This document shows positions 1 through 5,516 of a DNA stretch of 5,516 nt, piece by piece. Made by a program: the position numbers and the translations under genes. Every line of letters begins with the position of its first letter. The stretch's first letter is position 1. Source of the DNA: Cycloclasticus sp. (GTDB lineage Bacteria > Pseudomonadota > Gammaproteobacteria > Methylococcales > Cycloclasticaceae); assembly GCA_016764415.1 (NCBI GenBank), contig JAESRY010000161.1, positions 1 to 5,516 on the forward strand, in the 5' to 3' direction. A model generated the notes under the pieces. That model saw only the letters and a program-made list of their open reading frames with translations. It had not been told where the DNA came from and ran no database searches.

Positions 1-221
1 CTGCTGGTCTAAAAGCTAAAGTAGCGATTTTAATTGGCTTAGGTGGTTTGTACCCATTATCGTGGTATTCGATGTTTTATTTTGCACCCATACTGGGAAG
101 AGGTGCGTCGCATGAACACGTATTAACAGAACTTCTAACGTATATAGGTGTTGGCGGGTTACTGCTTGGAATGGTGGTTTTATCTCTAAATCTTTTTCTA
201 GGTTTATTTAATGAAACTTAA
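1..221 (+). CDS. C-terminal end of an unidentified small membrane protein (5' end outside the window)
   Basis: An open frame enters from the left edge (first full codon at base 3) and runs 72 codons to a TAA at 219-221; the other two forward frames stop within the first 20 bases. The visible part is hydrophobic, with two likely membrane segments: about residues 7-31 (starting KVAILIGLGG, then a Tyr/Trp/Phe-rich stretch) and about residues 45-70 (ELLTYIGVGG then a Leu/Val-rich run). A short polar linker with GRGASHEH lies between them. The protein ends in the short tail NET. I do not recognise the family and assign no function. Its last 14 bp overlap the end of feoC on the other strand, so the two genes converge with no room for separate terminators between their stop codons. 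That the frame is a real gene is inferred from its openness and membrane-protein composition; without the upstream part it stays a hypothetical protein. Confidence 0.6.
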   Translation, partial: AGLKAKVAILIGLGGLYPLSWYSMFYFAPILGRGASHEHVLTELLTYIGVGGLLLGMVVLSLNLFLGLFNET

Positions 222-450
222 CCATCTTAAGTTCGGTCCATTCATAAATATCTATTGTGTCGGGGTCACAGCTTCTACAGCTGCCTTGGCACAAAGAGCC
301 GGCTGGCATTTTTTTTGCGTAGCCTTTCTTTACCCAGTGTTCAATCATTGCTTTTGCATCGTCTTGGGTGATTTTAAAGTGCAGCGCGATATCGCGTACA
401 GGCGCGTTGCCTGCAGCTTTTAAGTAATCTCTAATGTCTAATAAAATCAT
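208..450 (-). CDS. feoC: FeoC, small winged-helix partner of the FeoB iron(II) transporter
   Basis: An 80-residue cytosolic protein starting MILLDIRDYLKAAG, close in length to E. coli FeoC (78). Residues 1-48 fit the winged-helix fold of the family: helix 1 with IRDYL, then VRDIALHF and a recognition-like helix DDAKAMIEHWVKKGY. A cysteine loop (C54, C58, C61; LCQGSCRSC) and the closing YEWTEL follow. In enterobacterial FeoC four cysteines hold an oxygen-sensitive Fe-S cluster, and FeoC is reported to protect FeoB from FtsH proteolysis; other FeoC proteins lack the cysteines. Here the fourth is missing and the first spacing is one residue shorter. I chose the ATG at 450 because it overlaps the feoB stop as ATGA and gives the family's N-terminus. 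An in-frame start at 516 would add 22 residues read from within feoB and does not fit. No clear Shine-Dalgarno precedes the ATG, which suggests coupling to feoB translation. Confidence 0.9.
   Translation of the reverse strand: MILLDIRDYLKAAGNAPVRDIALHFKITQDDAKAMIEHWVKKGYAKKMPAGSLCQGSCRSCDPDTIDIYEWTELKMVKFH
215..233. repeat. Short inverted repeat at the converging gene ends
   Basis: AACTTAA (215-221) and TTAAGTT (227-233) are perfect 7-bp inverted arms around a 5-base loop (CCATC). The repeat begins inside the last codons of the upstream membrane-protein gene, includes its TAA stop, and lies inside feoC. Each arm has only one G/C pair and no T-run follows on either strand, so it is not a typical Rho-independent terminator. 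An inverted repeat of this size is expected about once or twice by chance in a window this long, so any role is speculative. Confidence 0.25.
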
Positions 451-2804
451 GCGTTTGACGGTATCGCGGACTTGATATTCAATAGCTTCTGGCCCATTTG
501 ACGTAGCGTTAACCAAATACCAACAAACCCTAGGCTAAAGGCTGAAACCCAAATGGTGGTTTGAATGGGGTGGCTGTTAAAATATGCAATTTGATAAAAC
601 GAAACGGCCATGCTGTATGCCAAATATAAACTCCAGACAACCGAAAATACAGCCCAACGCGTTCCTGTTTCACGTTGTACAGCGGCAATAGCGGCCACAC
701 ACGGCACGTACAGAAGAATAAAGAGTAGGTAGCTAAAAGCGCCTATTTTCCCGTCAAAGTATTTCACGAGCGTGCCGAATAAAGCGTGGCTCACTTCTTG
801 TTCAGCAGCGGCATCATTAGTATTGCTACCCGCATCGAGGGTGCGCAAACCCAGGGGGTCGCCCATATTTTGCGCAGCATCAATTAAATTATCCTGAGTA
901 ACGGCAATGGCCTCAGAAAACTTAGCCTGAAGGCTGAACTCTCCTTCGTCTTCCGTGTTGTTGCCTTCCATATTGGAATAGACGGCATCTAAGGTGCCAA
1001 CAACCACTTCTTTGGCCAGTAGGCCGCTAAAAATGCCGACGATGGCAGGCCAATTTTCTTGCGTAATTCCCATGGGTTCAAAAGCGGGAGTAAAGGTTTT
1101 GCTGACTTCGCTGAGAACCGAATTGGAACTATTCTCATTACCAAAACTACCATCTGTACCAATTGAATTGAGAATATTGATGACCATAACCATCATGACA
1201 ATATATTTGCCGGCTTCTAACACGAACCCTTTGAGCCGCTCCCACGTGTGGATAAGGAGGCTCTTAATCGCTGGGCGGTGATAAGGTGGAAGTTCAATGA
1301 GAAAACCATCAGATTCACCTTCAAGCACGCTGCTTTTTAGCAGCAATGCGGTGAAAATAGCTGCGCCAATGCCGAGTATGTAGAGAAGGAAAACAATGTT
1401 TTGTCCAGATTGTGGAAAGAACGCCGCGGCAAACAATGCGTAAACTGACAGACGAGCGCCACACGACATAAAGGGCGCCATCATCACGGTCATTATGCGG
1501 TCGCGCTGTTTTTCAAGTGTACGCGTTGCCATGATGGATGGTACGTTACAACCGAAGCCGACAATTAACGGTACAAATGCTTTGCCGGGAAGCCCCAGTT
1601 TGCGCATAAAGCGATCCATAACAAAAGCTGCGCGCGCCATATAGCCGGAGTCTTCTAGAATCGATAGGCAAAAATACAGTGTGGCGATGATGGGGATGAA
1701 CGTCGCTACGACTTGAATGCCGCCGCCTAGACCATCCGCAAGTAACACTTGAAACCATGTTGGGAAATCTAGGTTTTGAAGTAGGATTTTGAAGCCATCA
1801 ACAAATAGTGCGCCTGCGGTAATATCAAAAAAGTCTATTAATGCGCCACCAAAATTAATGGTGACACTGAACATTAAATAAATCGCGAAAAAGAAGACGG
1901 GTAAACCCAAATAATCGTTAAGAACGACGCTATCAACTCGATCTGACCAAGTTTGCTGCGTGCTCTTATTAAAGGTCACAACGTTTGCGGTTAATTGATG
2001 AGCAAATTCGTATCGGCTGGCAGCAATTAGCGTATCAGCATCTTCATCCGTTTCATTCTTAATGTTTTTTTGAAGCTGCTGGCAAAGCTCTTTCGTTTTA
2101 TCGGTGGTTGAGGGTGAGAAATAATTTTCTAAACACTGCAATGCATGCCATCGTTGAATAAATAACGAATGTTGAGTGTCCTTTAGTGTTGGAATAATGT
2201 CATCAATGGCTGATTTAATGATGGCTGGAAAATTAATGTCTAAATGATGGTTTGAGCCGTTTACTACGACGCTCAAGAGATTGTTAAGCAGTACATCAGT
2301 GCCTTGATTTTGACGGGCCATCGTTGGGATAACGGGTATATTTAACTGGTCACAAAGCGCGCCAAGGTCGATATCCATCCCTCTGCTTTTAGCAACGTCC
2401 ATCATATTGAGTGCTAATACCGCCGGAATGCCTGTTTCAAGTAGTTGACTGGTAAGGAATAAACTACGTTCAAGGTTTGCTGCGTCTGCAACTATTAATA
2501 ATGCATCTGCTTCGCCAGATAAAATGTATTGCCGAGCGATTTGTTCATCAAGTGCTTCGCGGTCGCTATCAAGGGCGTAAATACCGGGCAGATCGACTAA
2601 TACTAATTCTTGGTTGTTGTGCTTAGTTAGGCCTTCACGTCGTTCAACGGTAACGCCAGGCCAGTTCCCCGTTTTTTGTTTAATGCCAGTAATGGAATTA
2701 AATAAAGTTGATTTACCGCAGTTCGGGTTGCCAATAACCGCAATGATCGGTTTTTTGTTCGACAAATTCAATGGTTCAGCGGTGTCGCAACATTGCTTAG
2801 TCAT
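447..2804 (-). CDS. feoB: FeoB, ferrous iron transporter with N-terminal G-protein domain
   Basis: A 785-residue inner-membrane protein that takes up Fe(II), complete and without frameshift. The cytosolic G domain (about 20-180) shows G1 GNPNCGKST (25-33), the G2 Thr in NWPGVTVE (T52), G3 DLPG (71-74), G4 NMMD (133-136) and a divergent G5 (TMAR, 161-164). A helical spacer (about 190-285) corresponds to the family's GDI-like region. The membrane domain (about 297-768) carries LEDSGYMARAAF (383-394), the Gate-type segment GFGCNVPSIMATRTLE (416-431, C419), MAPFMSCGAR (442-451, C448) and the second Cys-bearing gate YVPC (699-702). Roughly ten hydrophobic segments are visible. About 18 residues precede the G domain core, including adjacent Cys5-Cys6; E. 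coli FeoB has only a few residues there. The start at 2804 is the only ATG upstream of G1, overlaps the feoA stop as ATGA, and has a weak GAAG ribosome site inside feoA. It is the central gene of feoABC. GTP hydrolysis is inferred from the motifs. Confidence 0.98.
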   Translation of the reverse strand: MTKQCCDTAEPLNLSNKKPIIAVIGNPNCGKSTLFNSITGIKQKTGNWPGVTVERREGLTKHNNQELVLVDLPGIYALDSDREALDEQIARQYILSGEADALLIVADAANLERSLFLTSQLLETGIPAVLALNMMDVAKSRGMDIDLGALCDQLNIPVIPTMARQNQGTDVLLNNLLSVVVNGSNHHLDINFPAIIKSAIDDIIPTLKDTQHSLFIQRWHALQCLENYFSPSTTDKTKELCQQLQKNIKNETDEDADTLIAASRYEFAHQLTANVVTFNKSTQQTWSDRVDSVVLNDYLGLPVFFFAIYLMFSVTINFGGALIDFFDITAGALFVDGFKILLQNLDFPTWFQVLLADGLGGGIQVVATFIPIIATLYFCLSILEDSGYMARAAFVMDRFMRKLGLPGKAFVPLIVGFGCNVPSIMATRTLEKQRDRIMTVMMAPFMSCGARLSVYALFAAAFFPQSGQNIVFLLYILGIGAAIFTALLLKSSVLEGESDGFLIELPPYHRPAIKSLLIHTWERLKGFVLEAGKYIVMMVMVINILNSIGTDGSFGNENSSNSVLSEVSKTFTPAFEPMGITQENWPAIVGIFSGLLAKEVVVGTLDAVYSNMEGNNTEDEGEFSLQAKFSEAIAVTQDNLIDAAQNMGDPLGLRTLDAGSNTNDAAAEQEVSHALFGTLVKYFDGKIGAFSYLLFILLYVPCVAAIAAVQRETGTRWAVFSVVWSLYLAYSMAVSFYQIAYFNSHPIQTTIWVSAFSLGFVGIWLTLRQMGQKLLNIKSAIPSNA

Positions 2805-3043
2805 AGTGCTTCAATTAACACTTGTTGTGCGAGCGCTTCATTCAGAGCAATTCGTGCATTGCCAATGCCAACCACCAGTCCGCCTTTTCTTCGTTGTGTT
2901 ACCTGTAGAGGCATTAATGTTGAGAACCCAAGTACTAGGAGTTTCTTTTTAAGTTTTTGGTCCATGCTCTTTTTGCACAGCATCACTTTTTCACCAATTT
3001 TAATATCAGCTAAGGAAAGAGTGGTAGGGGTTGTACTTGACAT
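2801..3043 (-). CDS. feoA: FeoA, SH3-like cytosolic partner of FeoB
   Basis: An 80-residue cytosolic protein; E. coli FeoA has 75. FeoA is required for full iron(II) uptake and is thought to act on the FeoB G domain, but its exact job is unsettled. The pattern is typical: LADIKIGEKVML (11-22), a basic helix SMDQKLKKKLLVLGF (26-40) matching the RxKLLxLG signature, and the C-terminal strand pair LVVGIGNARIALNEALAQQV (56-75), where R64 and the A-rich turn match the conserved xLRxxDAxxI pattern. The usual Pro-Gly after the LG motif is not kept (GFSTLMPLQV). It is the first gene of the operon, and its TGA overlaps the feoB ATG. The ATG at 3043 lies about 24 bases after the predicted transcription start and has a weak AAGA ribosome site. 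The alternative ATG at M21 would remove the first strand. Confidence 0.95.
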   Translation of the reverse strand: MSSTTPTTLSLADIKIGEKVMLCKKSMDQKLKKKLLVLGFSTLMPLQVTQRRKGGLVVGIGNARIALNEALAQQVLIEAL

Positions 3044-3058
3044 GAGTTCTTAAATGCA

Positions 3059-3077
3059 AATGATAATGATTCCCATT
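3059..3077 (-). promoter_or_regulatory. Fur box over the feoABC promoter
   Basis: The plus strand reads AATGATAATGATTCCCATT. Against the 7-1-7 Fur consensus TGATAATnATTATCA, bases 3061-3075 match 12 of 14 fixed positions, with a perfect left half. It covers the predicted -10 (3075-3080) and the expected start site near 3068, the standard position for repression by iron-loaded Fur. Fur control of feo operons is well established in gammaproteobacteria; binding here is inferred from sequence. Confidence 0.85.
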
Positions 3078-3102
3078 CTAGTCTATAGAATGAACATGTC
3101 AA
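3075..3102 (-). promoter_or_regulatory. Sigma-70 promoter of feoABC
   Basis: Read on the minus strand, a perfect -35 TTGACA (3102-3097) is followed after 16 bases by a -10 TAGAAT (3080-3075, 5 of 6). Transcription should begin near 3068 and give a leader of roughly 24 bases before the feoA ATG. The -35 starts only 11 bases after the stop codon of the upstream protease gene. I saw no FNR-type TTGAT-N4-ATCAA site here, although many feo operons also respond to anaerobiosis through FNR. Confidence 0.8.
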
Positions 3103-3113
3103 GGAATGCGGGG

Positions 3114-3980
3114 TTAGGCAATTGATTTATTAAGAGGTTTTATGACATATATCACGTAAATAATAACCAGCCAAGTGAGCCAGGAAAAGCTAAGCCAGCC
3201 AATAATACCGTCATATTGACCAGTTAAGAATGTCCAATTGGACAGTTTGTTATCATCACTCAGTTCTTTATACAGTTTGATAAGTAAAACCCAGCTGGCA
3301 TGAAGGCCAATGCAAAAAGTAAGGGAGTTAGTTTTAAGTCGAACGAGAGCGAGTAAAATACCGACAGAAAATAGCGCCAAGAAATCGTCTAGTTGAGCGT
3401 TACCGAGGCCATAAAAGGCATTAATAATCACATCAAAACCACTGCTGAAGGTTAGTGCGCTCTGGTCGATGTGCTTAAACGGCTTAATAAAGTGCAAAAT
3501 TGCGTAGAAGAAACTACTGATAACGACGGCGCTGAAGGAGTTATGCCACAACTCAGCAAGTTTAAAGAACAGCCCTCTGAATAGGGTTTCTTCGATGAGT
3601 GCAATTAACAGACCTGCCAGCAACGCTTTTAGGAGAATAGAGCTGGTTAGCGCTTTACCTGCGTCGATAACCCTTATTTCGAGAAAAAAGAGCATCGAAA
3701 TAACGACGGACAGAATAAGAAGGCCAAAAATAAAACCTATGCTGATCTGTTTTAACGTGAGCCCAAATGGCTTGTTATAACCAATTGATAGCATTGATAA
3801 ATCAAATAATTTGAAGCAAGGGATGATGCCTAATACCAGAAACAACAGTGCGCCACGAGTCACCCAGCTTTCAAAGCGATAGGTTTCGTTGCCCACCATT
3901 TGAAATAAAGGGTAGGCGATTAATGCAGCCAAAAGTGAGGCAGCTAAGAAGTAAAGGATAAAAAAAACAGGCGCTTTCAT
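3114..3980 (-). CDS. CPBP-family (Rce1/Abi-like) intramembrane metalloprotease
   Basis: A 288-residue polytopic membrane protein starting MKAPVFFILYFLAASLLAAL, with about seven or eight hydrophobic segments (for example 5-27, 43-56, 77-100, 112-130, 150-164, 196-212, 217-236, 258-280). The three CPBP motifs appear in order. Motif 1 is EETLFRG (E130, E131, R135), with the catalytic Glu pair. Motif 2 is YAILH (159-163), with Tyr where FxxxH is usual. Motif 3 is GLHASWV (H227), with Val231 where HxxxN is usual. The family includes CAAX-type prenyl proteases and bacteriocin-immunity proteins; the bacterial substrate is usually unknown and cannot be read from this sequence. I chose the ATG at 3980 because it opens directly on a membrane segment. 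A longer in-frame reading from a TTG at 4070 adds 30 residues reaching almost to the tRNA and is unlikely. No strong ribosome site or promoter is evident. The gene lies upstream of feoA on the same strand with no hairpin between them. Confidence 0.87.
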   Translation of the reverse strand: MKAPVFFILYFLAASLLAALIAYPLFQMVGNETYRFESWVTRGALLFLVLGIIPCFKLFDLSMLSIGYNKPFGLTLKQISIGFIFGLLILSVVISMLFFLEIRVIDAGKALTSSILLKALLAGLLIALIEETLFRGLFFKLAELWHNSFSAVVISSFFYAILHFIKPFKHIDQSALTFSSGFDVIINAFYGLGNAQLDDFLALFSVGILLALVRLKTNSLTFCIGLHASWVLLIKLYKELSDDNKLSNWTFLTGQYDGIIGWLSFSWLTWLVIIYVIYVIKPLNKSIA

Positions 3981-4018
3981 ATTTTTATTCTGTTTCGGAT
4001 ATATTCGACAGAAAAGGG

Positions 4019-4048
4019 GTGCAAAAATGTTTAAAGAGAAGGTATGAT
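4019..4048 (+). promoter_or_regulatory. Candidate promoter for tRNA-Leu (and probably tig)
   Basis: TATGAT (4043-4048) matches the sigma-70 -10 at 5 of 6 positions, with a poor -35 (GTGCAA, 4019-4024) 18 bases upstream. It is followed by a GC-containing discriminator (ACCGCAC), common at stable-RNA promoters. A start near 4055 would leave a leader of about 19 bases before the tRNA. The -10 sits in the 11-bp palindrome GGTATGATACC (4041-4051). The call rests mainly on position and the -10. Confidence 0.4.
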
Positions 4049-4072
4049 ACCGCACATTATTACCAACCAAAA

Positions 4073-4158
<86 letters not shown>

Positions 4159-4200
4159 TCCTATAAATAAAGCCCATAAACTAATCATTAGAGAATAATT

Positions 4201-5508
4201 ATGCAGGTTTCTGTTGAATCTATTTCTGACATTAAGAAAACTATCACCATCGTTGTGCCACAAGAAGAAGTGGATACAGCTATAAATAAGCGTTACGACG
4301 AAGTTAAGCGTAATGCACGTATTGACGGCTTCAGACCTGGCAAGGTTCCGATGAGCGTTATTAAGAAAAAATTTGGTGCTAGCGTTAAGGCAGAGGCGCT
4401 GTCTGAGTTAACACAGAGTTTCTTTTATAAAGCGATTATGGAAGAAAAAATAAACCCTGTGAGCACGCCGGTTATTACACCAAACGATGATGCAAAAGAA
4501 GGTTACGAGTTTTCTGCAAGTTTTGAAGTCTACCCAGAAATCACGATCAACCCCGTTGAAGATTTAAAATTAAATACACCCATAGCTGAAATCGCAGAAT
4601 CTGATGTAGACGATATGATTGAGAAGTTAAGAACGCAAAAATCTAGCTGGAAAGAAGTAAAGACGAAAGCTAAAGAAGGCAATCAAGTAACGATAAGCTT
4701 TGAAGGCGTAGTAGGTGACAAGCCTATCTCTGACGATCCGATTAAAGAATTTCCAGTAATTATTGGTTCTAAAAACATGATTCCCGGCTTTGAAGATAAC
4801 TTAAAAGGTGCTAAAGCAGGCGAAAAGTTAAGCTTTGAAGTGACCTTCCCGGAAGATTACCAGCAAGCAGACTTCGCAGGTAAAGCAGGCAAGTTTGACG
4901 TAGAAGTTGATAAAGTAGAAAAAAGCGAGTTGCCAGAAGTTAACGAAGAATTCATTAAAGAATTTGGCATAGACAGCGGTGAGATGACTGATTTCAGAAC
5001 AGACTTAACTAAAAGTATGACGTCTGAATTGGGCCGTAGCTTAGCCGCAAAAAGAAAAGAAATTGTGATGGACGCGATCGTTGAAAATAACGATGTGTCA
5101 ATCCCTGATGCGTTGGTTGATAATGAAATCAAACAAATGATTTCATCGTTAAATGAAAAAGCAGCTCAAGCAGGTCAGCCTACCCAACCTGATTTACCAA
5201 AAGAGTTATTTGAAAACCAAGCGAAAAAACGAGTTAAATTAGGCTTATTATTGCAAGAAGTTATTAAACAAAATGACCTTAAGGCCGATACAGATAAAGT
5301 ACAGGCACGTATTGAAGAGTTTGCGCAAACCTATCAATCACCAGAAGAGGTGATTAACTGGTATAACAGCAACCCAGCAGAGCGTAACAAGATTGAAGGC
5401 ATTGTTTTAGAAGATCAATTAGTTGATTGGGTGCTAGAAAAAGCAGATGTGACCGAGACGTCGCTTAGTTTTGAAGAGCTTATGGCGCCAGCTCAACCAG
5501 TAGTTTAG
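4201..5508 (+). CDS. tig: Trigger factor, ribosome-associated chaperone and peptidyl-prolyl isomerase
   Basis: A 435-residue cytosolic protein, complete to TAG; E. coli trigger factor has 432. It binds near the ribosomal exit tunnel and shields nascent chains. The N-terminal ribosome-binding domain (about 1-115) has the signature GFRPGKVP at 43-50, exactly where E. coli has GFRKGKVP; the Lys of the E. coli FRK motif is Pro here, a common variant. The FKBP-type isomerase domain (about 155-240) contains EGNQVTISFEG (159-169), the MIPGFEDNLKGAKAGE core (193-208) and VTFPEDY (214-220). The long helical C-terminal chaperone domain (about 245-430) includes ELPEVNEEFIKEFG, LPKELFENQAKKRVKLGLLL (332-351) and the closing FEELM (424-428). 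The ATG at 4201 matches the E. coli N-terminus residue for residue in position, with a weak AGAGAA ribosome site at 4190-4195. No good separate promoter is visible in 4159-4200. In many gammaproteobacteria tig is followed by clpP-clpX-lon; the window ends too soon to see. Confidence 0.98.
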   Translation: MQVSVESISDIKKTITIVVPQEEVDTAINKRYDEVKRNARIDGFRPGKVPMSVIKKKFGASVKAEALSELTQSFFYKAIMEEKINPVSTPVITPNDDAKEGYEFSASFEVYPEITINPVEDLKLNTPIAEIAESDVDDMIEKLRTQKSSWKEVKTKAKEGNQVTISFEGVVGDKPISDDPIKEFPVIIGSKNMIPGFEDNLKGAKAGEKLSFEVTFPEDYQQADFAGKAGKFDVEVDKVEKSELPEVNEEFIKEFGIDSGEMTDFRTDLTKSMTSELGRSLAAKRKEIVMDAIVENNDVSIPDALVDNEIKQMISSLNEKAAQAGQPTQPDLPKELFENQAKKRVKLGLLLQEVIKQNDLKADTDKVQARIEEFAQTYQSPEEVINWYNSNPAERNKIEGIVLEDQLVDWVLEKADVTETSLSFEELMAPAQPVV

Positions 5509-5516
5509 TTTAATAC

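Noticed and set aside
211..423. Plus-strand open frame antisense to feoC
   Set aside because: It overlaps a clear feoC on the other strand, and its product resembles no family I know.
451..516. Longer FeoC starting at 516
   Set aside because: The extra 22 residues are read from within feoB, while the ATG at 450 gives the family's usual length and the ATGA junction.
994..1281. Plus-strand open frame inside feoB
   Set aside because: It is a shadow of the membrane domain of feoB, low in complexity and without a ribosome site.
1546..1758. Second minus-strand frame inside feoB
   Set aside because: It is an off-frame reading of feoB, which is intact here, so it does not indicate a frameshift.
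2614..3053. Two plus-strand open frames antisense to feoA and the feoB start
   Set aside because: Both cross well-supported genes and the Fur-controlled promoter, and neither has a recognisable product.
3996..4007. Near-palindrome CGGATATATTCG in the gap before the protease gene
   Set aside because: It has one mismatched pair, matches no regulator site I know, and is short enough to be chance.
3981..4070. Extended N-terminus of the CPBP protease from a TTG at 4070
   Set aside because: The added 30 residues are polar and basic and lack family character, and the start would lie next to the tRNA with no ribosome site. The ATG at 3980 opens directly on a membrane helix.
4857..5132. Ser/Leu-rich minus-strand frame inside tig
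   Set aside because: The composition is what the antisense of a Lys/Glu/Asp-rich helical protein gives; there is no other support.

Overview
The window is an ordinary stretch of a gammaproteobacterial chromosome, moderately AT-leaning by eye. That placement rests on three things: a feoA-feoB-feoC iron(II) uptake operon with a FeoC subunit, a trigger factor that aligns with the E. coli protein along its whole length, and an Escherichia-like Leu tRNA with encoded CCA. The style (marine Cellvibrionales or Alteromonadales relatives) is only a guess. I found no mobile element, CRISPR array, phage gene or recognisable novel system.

Layout. Bases 1-221 (+) hold the 3' end of an unidentified small membrane protein. 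Its last 14 bp overlap, tail to tail, the end of feoC. Bases 208-3043 (-) are the ferrous iron transport operon, read right to left as feoA (3043-2801), feoB (2804-447) and feoC (450-208). Both internal junctions are 4-bp ATGA overlaps. The 70-bp gap 3044-3113 carries a near-consensus sigma-70 promoter (3075-3102) with a Fur box (3059-3077) over its -10 and expected start site. Bases 3114-3980 (-) encode a CPBP-family (Rce1-like) intramembrane protease. It lies upstream of feoA in the same direction with no visible terminator between. Bases 3981-4073 form a divergent gap. Bases 4074-4158 (+) are a class II tRNA-Leu with anticodon UAG, followed after 42 bp by the trigger factor gene tig (4201-5508, +). 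The window stops 8 bp after tig. No gene-free stretch exceeds 300 bp; the largest is that 93-bp divergent gap.

How it works together. Iron-loaded Fur would silence the 3075-3102 promoter. When iron is scarce, FeoA, FeoB and FeoC are made from one coupled message: FeoB is the membrane Fe(II) transporter with a cytosolic G domain, and FeoA and FeoC are its small cytosolic partners. The tRNA-tig block is translation machinery, probably one transcript, unrelated to iron. The points most worth a second look are the three-cysteine FeoC, the overlapping gene ends at 208-221, a cysteine-bearing N-terminal extension on FeoB, and the protease gene whose read-through could enter feo.
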